The notes below the pieces were generated by a model, which saw only the letters and a program-made list of their open reading frames with translations, did not search any database and was not told where the DNA came from. DNA of 14,485 nt, from contig CABRZN010000043.1 in the NCBI GenBank assembly GCA_902475445.1, positions 1 through 14,485 of the forward strand. The letters are read 5' to 3'. Positions within the stretch are counted from its first letter, which is position 1. Each line of letters opens with the position of its first letter. Of the stretch, positions 7,933-14,060 are shown piece by piece. The stretch comes from an uncultured Collinsella sp. GTDB taxonomy: Bacteria; Actinomycetota; Coriobacteriia; Coriobacteriales; Coriobacteriaceae. A program made the position numbers and the translations under genes.

Positions 7933-8868
7933 GTGAACATCCTGGTTTTGCTGCCCGTCAACGACCGCCATCGCGCAATTCTTGAGTCGAGCGCTCCGAG
8001 CGAGGACTTTATCTACACGAGCTCCGACGCCATCACGCGTGAACAGGTCGCCAATGCCGACGTGATCCTGGGCAACATAGACCCTTCCCTGCTGACCGCA
8101 TGCGAGCGCCTCCAGCTGCTGCAACTGCAGACCGCCGGCTATGACGACTATCTCGCCGCCGGCACCGTGCCGGCTGAAGCCAAGCTGTCTTGCTCAATCG
8201 GCGCCTACGGCCAGGCCGTGAGCGAGCACATGTTTACCATGGTGCTGTCTATGATGAAGCGCCTGCCCGGCTACCAGGACCTGCAGCGCGAGCATCGCTG
8301 GGAGGATTTGGGGCCGGTCACCTCGCTCAAAAACGCCAATGTGCTGGTGCTGGGCGCGGGCGATATCGGTGGCCACTTCGCCACGCTCTGCCGCAACATG
8401 GGTGCGCACGTCCGCGGCATCAAGCGCCATCCGCTCGTCTACCCCATTGTGTTTGAGGACATGGACGGCATGGACGCCCTGCCCGAGCGTCTGGCCGAGG
8501 CTGACATCGTCGCATCCTTTATGCCCAGCACGCCCGAGACCCGCGGCTTGGCGAACGCCGAGTTCTTCGCTGCGATGAAACCGGGCGCCTTCTTTGCCAA
8601 CGGCGGCCGCGGCGACCTTGTGGTCGCCGACGACTTGGTTGCCGCCCTGGAGTCGGGTCATCTCGCCGGCGCCGCGGTCGACGTCACCGACCCCGAGCCG
8701 CTGCCTGAGACAAGCCCACTGTGGGATGCGCCTAACATGCTCATTACGCCGCATATCTCGGGCTGGTTCCATCTGGCCGCCACGCTCAACAATGTGGTCG
8801 ACATTGCCGCAGAGAATCTGCGTCACCTGCAAGCCGGCGAGACCCTGCGCCGCTGGATCGAACACTAA
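7933..8868 (+). CDS. D-isomer specific 2-hydroxyacid dehydrogenase family protein
   Basis: NAD(P)-dependent oxidoreductase that would interconvert a 2-hydroxy acid and a 2-keto acid. Over 311 residues it shows the Rossmann nucleotide loop GAGDIG at 141-146 and the three catalytic residues of the family: R226 (NGGRGDLV), E255 (DPEPLP) and H274 (TPHISG). The start chosen is GTG 7933, seven bases after AAAGGA (7921-7926). The frame stays open to 7867, but that extension runs through the hairpin repeat and has no ribosome binding site. Substrate is undetermined: phosphoglycerate, lactate, hydroxyisocaproate and glyoxylate/hydroxypyruvate enzymes share these motifs. The short form without a regulatory ACT domain argues against a typical SerA. 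Confidence 0.92.
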   Translation: MNILVLLPVNDRHRAILESSAPSEDFIYTSSDAITREQVANADVILGNIDPSLLTACERLQLLQLQTAGYDDYLAAGTVPAEAKLSCSIGAYGQAVSEHMFTMVLSMMKRLPGYQDLQREHRWEDLGPVTSLKNANVLVLGAGDIGGHFATLCRNMGAHVRGIKRHPLVYPIVFEDMDGMDALPERLAEADIVASFMPSTPETRGLANAEFFAAMKPGAFFANGGRGDLVVADDLVAALESGHLAGAAVDVTDPEPLPETSPLWDAPNMLITPHISGWFHLAATLNNVVDIAAENLRHLQAGETLRRWIEH

Positions 8869-9101
8869 TCTTGTTCCGCCGTTCTAACGAACGGCGGACC
8901 ACTCGACGCTGCGACCCCGTCTGGACGGCAATCTGCCTTTCAATCGTCGGGCATGGCCAGAAGGCCAATGCCCTCCTCTTTCAAGGCACCTTGCTCGCCC
9001 AGACGGGCTCTCGCTGACTTTTGTTCGACCTGTGGCGCTTTGCTGGCGCGGCCCTACCTGTGGGCTCTCGCTGGCCATTATTCGACCAGAGGGGTCTAGC
9101 G
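8869..9101. other. Structured non-coding stretch with a long-range stem and an imperfect direct repeat
   Basis: 233 bases with no convincing gene. A 9-bp perfect long-range stem (8916-8924 with 8999-9007) encloses a strong hairpin at 8949-8973 (stems GGGCAT and GGCC, tetraloop AGAA, one bulged A) and a small GGCA/TGCC hairpin at 8927-8937. Beyond it two 26-nt units, 9005-9030 and 9062-9087, match in 22 positions (both begin GGGCTCTCGCTG and end TTCGACC), with a 57-base period. This could be a small structured RNA, a remnant of a mobile element, or a dispersed repeat. A minus-strand frame is open across part of it (8884-9078) but shows only repeat-derived, arginine- and serine-rich protein without family features. 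Confidence 0.55.
8875..8898 (+). terminator. Hairpin after the dehydrogenase gene, possible terminator without T-run
   Basis: Perfect 10-bp stem (8875-8884 with 8889-8898) and a TAAC loop, starting six bases after the stop codon. No U-tract follows on either strand. It may end transcription as some U-less actinobacterial hairpins do, or belong to the structured element that begins here. Confidence 0.4.
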
Positions 9102-9596
9102 CTATTTAAGTGTTGTTAGATAGTTTCTTGCGTTTTCGACGTTCATTGCTGCGACGGGCGCATGCGAACAGAGCTTGACATCGTTGGTGGCCAGTAAATC
9201 TGCTTGGGAGCGTATCGCTGCCGCAATGATTAAATCGTCTTCGTAATCGCTATGGAGATTACGCTGCTTGCTCGCCATCCATATGTCACTCAGGTCGCAG
9301 GGTACCGGCGTGGCAAGTTGCGACAAAACGTCGAGGCAATCCCATGCAAGTGATGTCGCCGCCACGGCGGCATCTTGGGATAGTGAGCCATGCTCGCGCC
9401 GATACCATGCCTTATGTTCACTTGAAATCAAATAGAACAGGTCTTTGGACGATGTCGCCGCGTACAGCAAATCAACCTGTGCCGTGCATGCATCGCGTAA
9501 AAACTCAATCGCCACCGAACGACCACGTCGTGAGGGAATGAAGTAATCGAGCCACACGTTGGCGTCAACCAAGATGCGCTTTGGAGTCTCACTCAT
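9102..9596 (-). CDS. PIN-domain toxin (PIN_3-like ribonuclease)
   Basis: 164-residue putative endoribonuclease toxin. The PIN acidic positions are present: D11 in ILVDANVWLDYF, D52 in SSKDLFYL, the cluster DYEDD at 117-121, and D139 in LLATND near the C terminus. The DxNVxLDY start and DYEDDLxxAAA block resemble the PIN_3 family. Its ATG overlaps the end of the antitoxin gene by eight bases (ATGAGTGA), and GAGGAG at 9610-9615 lies 13 bases upstream, so translation is probably coupled. Base composition is clearly more A/T-rich than the flanking genes, which fits acquisition by transfer. RNA target unknown. Confidence 0.82.
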   Translation of the reverse strand: MSETPKRILVDANVWLDYFIPSRRGRSVAIEFLRDACTAQVDLLYAATSSKDLFYLISSEHKAWYRREHGSLSQDAAVAATSLAWDCLDVLSQLATPVPCDLSDIWMASKQRNLHSDYEDDLIIAAAIRSQADLLATNDVKLCSHAPVAAMNVENARNYLTTLK

Positions 9597-9969
9597 AGAG
9601 CCAGCTCATCTCCTCGCCATAGCGATCCGCATAGGCATTCCGTTTGAGCTCTTCGTCGTCCGATGGCTGAGCCTTGACCATATCGATTCCCGACTCACAG
9701 CAAGCGGCAGCGAACAGCTTCGACCCCTGATCCATGAGCTCGAGCTTACGTTTGGCGGCCTTTTCGCGCTCGCGCTGTTCCGCCCGGGCACGACTGGGCA
9801 GCAGGATATCCTCGAGCGCACCGGGGCGATCGGCCAGCGACGCTGCAAGCTGCCAGAGCGCTCGCACCGCTTGGCTCGGCGTCATACCGGCCTTGGAGAG
9901 AGCGGCGTCCCCACTCCTTTTAAGATCGGCATCGAGACGTACGTTGATCTGAGCGGCTGTTGTGGTCAT
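9589..9969 (-). CDS. RelB/DinJ-type antitoxin
   Basis: 126-residue antitoxin partner of the PIN toxin. Residues 6-45 (INVRLDADLKRSGDAALSKAG then MTPSQAVRALWQLA) form a ribbon-helix-helix DNA-binding domain of the RelB/DinJ type, which should dimerise and repress the operon. Residues 55-126 are a highly charged, probably flexible segment with WLY near the end, expected to wrap and inhibit the toxin. The start is set by a strong AGGGAGG site at 9974-9980. The pair is transcribed from its own promoter at 9994-10022. RelB-like antitoxins more often pair with RelE/YafQ toxins, so the PIN partner is noteworthy. Antitoxin role is inferred from family and from the overlapping gene order. Confidence 0.82.
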   Translation of the reverse strand: MTTTAAQINVRLDADLKRSGDAALSKAGMTPSQAVRALWQLAASLADRPGALEDILLPSRARAEQREREKAAKRKLELMDQGSKLFAAACCESGIDMVKAQPSDDEELKRNAYADRYGEEMSWLYE

Positions 9970-9993
9970 GAGCCCTCCCTAATACTTCAAAAT

Positions 9994-10022
9994 ATCATAA
10001 AGCTCTATGGTAGATACGTAAA
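9994..10022 (-). promoter_or_regulatory. Promoter of the toxin-antitoxin operon
   Basis: On the minus strand: -35 TTTACG (10017-10022), 17-base spacer, -10 TATGAT (9994-9999, five of six matches). Start of transcription is predicted near 9987, about 18 bases before the antitoxin ATG and just ahead of its ribosome binding site. Confidence 0.6.
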
Positions 10023-10045
10023 GCATGTATAGCATTTATAAGCAT
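10018..10045 (-). promoter_or_regulatory. Tandem AGCAT operator-like repeats for antitoxin autoregulation
   Basis: Three direct copies of TA(A/T)(A)AGCAT end at 10026, 10035 and 10045, that is a 9- to 10-base period, close to one helical turn. The first overlaps the -35 hexamer. Ribbon-helix-helix antitoxins commonly bind short tandem sites, so this is a plausible repressor-binding region (inference). Confidence 0.45.
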
Positions 10046-10063
10046 TAGCCGTACTCTGTACAC

Positions 10064-10098
10064 AAAAAGCCGCCGAGGCACATTGCACCTCGGCGGCT
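10064..10098 (-). terminator. Intrinsic terminator of the M18 aminopeptidase gene
   Basis: Read on the minus strand, an 11-bp stem (10088-10098 with 10068-10078) is followed by TTTTT (10064-10068). It lies downstream of the aminopeptidase gene and before the toxin-antitoxin promoter, so it insulates the latter. Confidence 0.85.
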
Positions 10099-10148
10099 AC
10101 GCATCACCAATCCAGTTCGGTTTCACCCTTTGCATTCGCCCAGATAAA

Positions 10149-10183
10149 ACTTGCCAAAATGAACCTGTCCCTTTTTGGCAGGT
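10149..10183 (+). repeat. 35-nt hairpin repeat, copy 2
   Basis: Same orientation and 33 of 35 positions identical to copy 1 at 7879-7913. Here the arms extend to 14 bp (10146-10159 with 10173-10186, one imperfect pair). Read on the minus strand the second arm ends in TTTTAT and the first arm overlaps the TAA stop codon of the aminopeptidase gene, so this copy could act as its first terminator. Confidence 0.85.
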
Positions 10184-10184
10184 T

Positions 10185-11570
10185 TTAGAGCTCCACACTT
10201 TCGGCGCCGTTGATGGTTAGGTTTCGCTCGTAGAAGGCGGTGAGGGCGCGGATGGCGTACATTACGTCGCGCACGCCGCCGGTCTCGTAGCTTGAGTGCA
10301 TGGCCAGCTGCGGCAGGCCCACGTCCACGGCGTGCATACTCACCTGCAAGTTCGACAGATTGCCGAGCGTGGAGCCACCGGCCATATCGCTCTTGTTGGC
10401 GAAGGCCTGCGTGGGCACGTCGGCGTCATCGCAGATAGCCTGGAACACCGCGCGGCTAAAAGCATCGGTGCAGTAGTGCTGGTTGGCCGCCTCCTTGATG
10501 ACGATGCCGCCGTTGAGCACCACCTGATTGCGAGCATCGCACTTCTCGGCGTGGTTGGGGTGCACGGCATGCGCATTGTCGCAGCTTACAAGCATCGAGG
10601 CGGCAAGGGCGCGATGGTACGACTCGTCGTCAAAGCCCAACGATCCGTTAATGCGGCGCAGCGCGTCGGCCAAGAACGTCGACATGGCGCCCTGCTTGGT
10701 CTCGGAGCCAACCTCCTCGTTATCAAAGCAGCAGAAAACCGAAACGTCATGCGCATTCTCGGCACCCAAAAATGCCTGCAGCGAGGTGTAGGCGCATGCC
10801 AGGTCGTCGAGCTTGGGCGTCGAGATAAACTCATCGGCCCAGCCCCAAATGCGCGCATCCTGACGATTGACCAGGAACAGATCGCGGCCCAAAATTTGCT
10901 CGGGCTCAACGTCCAGTTCGTCGGCGATCAGGGCGTCAAAATCTCCCTGCTTAAGGTCACCGGCGCTGATGAGCGGGCACAGGTCGACGGCGCGGTTGGG
11001 CGCAAAGCCCTCATTAACGCCACGATTCATATGGATGGCAAGGCTCGGGATAATAGCGACCTCGCGCTCGGTGGAAAGCAGGCGGCTCTCAATACGGTCG
11101 CCTTCGCGTACCAACACGCGTCCAGCCAGCGCCAGCGGGCGATCGAACCAGGTGTAGTCGATCATGCCGCCGTAGGCCTCGGTGTTCAGGCGCAGCGTCT
11201 CGCCCGCGCCGTCAAGCTCAGGCACGGCCTTGACCTTAAACGTCGGCGAATCGCTGTGCGACGCCGTGAGCTGAAAATGATAGTCGCCGGCAACGCCGTC
11301 CTCGCCCCACGTAGCAGCCAGGTCCTCGCCCACCTTAAAGGCAACAACGCTCGAGGTATTGCGCTGCGTGTAATAACGCCCGCCCGGCTCGATATCCCAC
11401 GCCGCGTTCTCGGGCAGGTAGGTAAAGCCTGCCTCGTCGAGCTCGGCCATAATGGTCGCCGCCGTATGGAACATGCTGGGGCACGCCTCGATAAAGTCGA
11501 TAAGGTCGTTAGCGGCCTCGATATCATCGGCCGTCACATGCGCGCGCTCGGGCGTTTCCTGATCCGTCAT
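10185..11570 (-). CDS. M18 family metallo-aminopeptidase
   Basis: Cytosolic dinuclear zinc exopeptidase that trims N-terminal residues from peptides; members prefer aspartyl, leucyl or other residues and form dodecamers. Numbered from the chosen start (461 residues), the metal and catalytic residues are H105 (ASHSDSP), D255 (KLDDLA), E285-E286 (DNEEVGS), D331 (SCDNAHAVHPNH) and H425 (AMHSSYETGG). Length fits the family. The start is ATG 11570 with AGGGGAG at 11574-11580. An in-frame ATG at 11681 also has an excellent AAGGAG site (11689-11694). However, the 37 added residues use codons uncommon in the rest of the gene (GGA, CGG, GGG, CAA) and are not family-like. The stop codon overlaps repeat copy 2; a real terminator follows at 10064-10098. 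Confidence 0.93.
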   Translation of the reverse strand: MTDQETPERAHVTADDIEAANDLIDFIEACPSMFHTAATIMAELDEAGFTYLPENAAWDIEPGGRYYTQRNTSSVVAFKVGEDLAATWGEDGVAGDYHFQLTASHSDSPTFKVKAVPELDGAGETLRLNTEAYGGMIDYTWFDRPLALAGRVLVREGDRIESRLLSTEREVAIIPSLAIHMNRGVNEGFAPNRAVDLCPLISAGDLKQGDFDALIADELDVEPEQILGRDLFLVNRQDARIWGWADEFISTPKLDDLACAYTSLQAFLGAENAHDVSVFCCFDNEEVGSETKQGAMSTFLADALRRINGSLGFDDESYHRALAASMLVSCDNAHAVHPNHAEKCDARNQVVLNGGIVIKEAANQHYCTDAFSRAVFQAICDDADVPTQAFANKSDMAGGSTLGNLSNLQVSMHAVDVGLPQLAMHSSYETGGVRDVMYAIRALTAFYERNLTINGAESVEL

Positions 11571-11731
11571 GCTCTCCCCTTTCACTGGGTTGATGGTTCC
11601 CTCCAGCATACCCCGCCGCGCCAGTGCCGTGCCTTTCATTCCATGTTTAATCCCGCGCCGCTCGCCAAGTTGAGCCATCATGCCCGCACTCCTTTTGCGA
11701 CAATTACGCTAACAGGACGAAAGGAGCCGTC

Positions 11732-12817
11732 ATGAAGCCACGTAACATTGCCATCGCCTGCGGTGTCGCGGGAGTCGCCGTCGGCCTTGCCGCTGCCACC
11801 GGCATCGTTTATCACAAACAAATCAAGTCCGCCGCGTCACTCAAACGCTTGACCGGCTACGCGGATGGCTATGACCTGTACGCAATCGACATCGCCTACG
11901 ACTACGATCTTGATCGCATCATCGCCGCTGGTGTGCGCGACGACCAGGCCTACATCGATGCCGTGGTGGCGCAGGTGCTGCCCGGTGTGCCGGCACATGT
12001 CCAGGCGCCCCAGTTTGCCTGCAGCGCTTTTGTCGCCGTAGATGCCGAAGGCCGCGTGCGCACCGGTCGCAATTACGACTTTAAGGACGACACCTCGGCG
12101 CTGCTGGTGCGTAATCACCCGCGCGGCGGCTATGCCTCCATCGGCGTTGCGGCCCTTAACAACCTGGACGATAACACTCCGCTTGACTCCGTCGGCGGAC
12201 GCGCTGCGGCGTTGATGGGCCCGTTTGCCCAGCTCGACGGTGTTAACGAATGTGGCGTGTCCATTGCCGTGCTCACCCTGGATTCCAAACCCTGTGACCA
12301 GGACACGCAACGCCCCGTCATCAATACCTCGCTCGCCATCCGTCTGGTGCTCGACCGTGCCGCCACCACGCAAGAGGCCGTCAACCTGCTTTCTGCCTAC
12401 GACATGCACGCCATGGCCGGACGCGACTACCACTTCTTTATCAACGACGCCGCCGGTGACGCGCGGGTGGTGGAGTGGGATCCGCGCGATCCCAACCGTG
12501 CATGCAAGGCGACGCCCGTACGCCAGGTCACGAACTTCTACGCCTGCTATGGTGACGAGGTGCTCCCCAACCAAAAGAATGGCGAGCTGGGCCATGGCAA
12601 GGAACGCGCCGTCGCAATCGCCGGTGTCCTTGACGCCCGTGCCGGCGCCCAAGACGAGGCAGTCGCTTGGAAGGCCCTACGCGCTGCGGCGCAAGAGCCC
12701 AATCCGGAAGACATCACCAGCAACACGCAGTGGTCGGTCGTCTTTGACAACACCGAGCCCGCTGCCGCCGTCACGCTGCGCCGCCACTGGGGCGACGTCG
12801 ACGCCTTCACGCCGTAA
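11732..12817 (+). CDS. Choloylglycine hydrolase-family (linear amide C-N hydrolase) protein with N-terminal membrane segment
   Basis: 361-residue N-terminal-nucleophile-type amidase related to bile salt hydrolases, penicillin V acylases and acid ceramidase-like enzymes. A hydrophobic stretch at about 7-27, after a short basic start (MKPR), is a signal anchor or uncleaved signal. The catalytic cysteine is C97 (FACSAF), and R113, N114 and D116 in GRNYDF are the conserved pocket residues. DGVNECGVSIAVL at 169-181 and RLVLDRAATTQEAVNLL at 204-220 match the family core, with TQWSVVFD at 332-339 late in the fold. In cytosolic bile salt hydrolases the cysteine follows Met1; here about 96 residues precede it, so either an activating cleavage occurs or the enzyme is a different amidase. 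Start fixed by AAAGGAG at 11720-11726. A 7-bp inverted repeat (12813-12819 with 12835-12841) spans the stop codon. Confidence 0.85.
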   Translation: MKPRNIAIACGVAGVAVGLAAATGIVYHKQIKSAASLKRLTGYADGYDLYAIDIAYDYDLDRIIAAGVRDDQAYIDAVVAQVLPGVPAHVQAPQFACSAFVAVDAEGRVRTGRNYDFKDDTSALLVRNHPRGGYASIGVAALNNLDDNTPLDSVGGRAAALMGPFAQLDGVNECGVSIAVLTLDSKPCDQDTQRPVINTSLAIRLVLDRAATTQEAVNLLSAYDMHAMAGRDYHFFINDAAGDARVVEWDPRDPNRACKATPVRQVTNFYACYGDEVLPNQKNGELGHGKERAVAIAGVLDARAGAQDEAVAWKALRAAAQEPNPEDITSNTQWSVVFDNTEPAAAVTLRRHWGDVDAFTP

Positions 12818-12886
12818 GGAGCCAGGCCCGTCGACCTTACGCTCGCCTGACGTTGCTTACATTTCTATACGCTTGAGCTAACACGT

Positions 12887-12919
12887 TTTACCCCCGTATC
12901 AACAGTGTGCGGGGGTAAA
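12887..12919. promoter_or_regulatory. Inverted repeat upstream of the 6-phosphofructokinase gene
   Basis: Perfect 10-bp arms TTTACCCCCG (12887-12896) and CGGGGGTAAA (12910-12919) separated by 13 bases. No T-run follows on either strand, so it is not a standard terminator. The right arm covers the -35 position of the extended -10 box at 12930-12938, so an operator for a dimeric regulator is the better reading (inference). An RNA hairpin is the alternative. Confidence 0.55.
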
Positions 12920-12929
12920 CTTATGCGCA

Positions 12930-12938
12930 TGTTATAAC
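12930..12938 (+). promoter_or_regulatory. Candidate extended -10 promoter of the 6-phosphofructokinase gene
   Basis: TGT followed by TATAAC, an extended -10 with five of six matches. Predicted start near 12945 would leave a very short leader, directly at the GAAGGA ribosome binding site (12946-12951). A weaker alternative, TTGAGC (12873-12878) with TATCAA (12897-12902), would give a longer leader. Confidence 0.4.
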
Positions 12939-12957
12939 TTGCCCGGAAGGATTCATC

Positions 12958-14037
12958 ATGCTCAGGATCGGTCTTCTTACCAGTGGCGGCGACTGTCAGG
13001 CGCTCAACGCCACCATGCGCGGCATTGTCAAAACGCTTATGACCAATAGCGAAGAGCCTATCGAGATCTATGGTTTTGAGGACGGTTACCAGGGCCTTAT
13101 CTACAGCAGATTCCGCGTCATGACGCCCGCCGATTTTAGCGGCATCCTTACCCGTGGCGGTACCATCCTGGGCACGAGCCGCACGCCGTTCAAGCGCCTG
13201 GACATTCCCGAGGCCGACGGCGTCGAAAAGGTGCCGGCAATGGTCCACACTTATCATAAGCTGCAGCTCGACTGCCTGTTTATGCTGGGCGGCAACGGCT
13301 CCACCAAGACCGCCAACCGTCTGCGCGAAGAGGGCCTCAACGTTATCGCCCTGCCCAAGACCATCGATAACGACACCTGGGGCACCGAGCTGACGTTTGG
13401 CTTTACGAGCGCCATCGACGTCGCCACCAAGTGCATCGACGACATTCACACCACCGCCTCGAGTCACGGCCGCGTGTTTGTCATCGAGATCATGGGCCAC
13501 AAGGTTGGCTGGATCCCGCTGTACGCCGGCGTCGCGGGCGGTGCGGACGTCATCCTGATTCCCGAGATCCCCTACGACATGGACCAGGTCATCAAGACCA
13601 TCGAGCATCGCATGGAGACCGGCAGCCGCTTTACCATCGTGGCCGTCGCCGAGGGCGCCATCTCCAAGGAGGACGCGGCGCTGTCCAAGAAGGAGTACAA
13701 GAAGAAGCTCGCCGAGCGCACGAGCCCGTCGATCGTCTACGACATCGCCAAGGAGATCGAGGCCAAGACCGGTCGCGAGACCCGCGTCGCCATCCCCGGT
13801 CACACGCAGCGCGGCGGCCAGCCCGACGCTCAGGACCGCATCTTTGCGACCCAGTGCGGCGTCGAGGCCGCGCTTGGCTGCCTGCGCGGCGAGTTTGGCT
13901 ACATGATCGCCCTGCGCGACGGCAAGATGTGCCACATGCCGCTCGAGGAGGTCGCCGGCAAGCTCAAGTATGTCGACCCCCAGAGCGATCTGGTGCGCGA
14001 GGCCAAGGCGTTGGGCATCAGCTTCGGCGACGAATAG
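12958..14037 (+). CDS. pfkA: 6-phosphofructokinase
   Basis: Phosphorylates fructose 6-phosphate to fructose 1,6-bisphosphate, the committed step of glycolysis, in the cytoplasm. The 359 residues show SGGDCQALNA at 9-18, the phosphate-donor loop LGGNGSTKTAN at 110-120, the catalytic loop LPKTIDND at 132-139 with base D137, IEIMGHKVGWIP at 176-187, and PGHTQRGGQPDAQDR at 280-294. At the two donor-discriminating positions it has G114 (as in ATP enzymes) and K134 (as in PPi enzymes and actinobacterial group III ATP enzymes). This favours ATP but is not decisive. Asparagine replaces aspartate at 113 and histidine replaces the MGR arginine at 181. Start set by GAAGGA at 12946-12951. Followed by a hairpin cluster. 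Confidence 0.95.
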   Translation: MLRIGLLTSGGDCQALNATMRGIVKTLMTNSEEPIEIYGFEDGYQGLIYSRFRVMTPADFSGILTRGGTILGTSRTPFKRLDIPEADGVEKVPAMVHTYHKLQLDCLFMLGGNGSTKTANRLREEGLNVIALPKTIDNDTWGTELTFGFTSAIDVATKCIDDIHTTASSHGRVFVIEIMGHKVGWIPLYAGVAGGADVILIPEIPYDMDQVIKTIEHRMETGSRFTIVAVAEGAISKEDAALSKKEYKKKLAERTSPSIVYDIAKEIEAKTGRETRVAIPGHTQRGGQPDAQDRIFATQCGVEAALGCLRGEFGYMIALRDGKMCHMPLEEVAGKLKYVDPQSDLVREAKALGISFGDE

Positions 14038-14060
14038 CCTCGGCTGGAACCGCCCCCATC

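Noticed and set aside
8884..9078. 64-codon minus-strand open frame in the 8869-9101 gap
   Set aside because: It spans the hairpins and the 57-base repeat, has no good ribosome site and looks like translated structured DNA, so it was described as a non-coding element instead.
9005..9087. Two spaced similar units that could suggest a CRISPR array
   Set aside because: Only two imperfect units (22 of 26 positions), no third repeat, no cas genes.
10296..11735. 479-codon plus-strand open frame opposite the M18 aminopeptidase gene
   Set aside because: Antisense shadow: the opposite strand carries all M18 catalytic residues, while this frame has only low-complexity H/R/V/G-rich protein and would overlap the next gene's start.
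12813..12841. 7-bp inverted repeat at the end of the choloylglycine-hydrolase-family gene as a terminator
   Set aside because: Short stem, 15-base loop and no T-run; too weak to list as a terminator.
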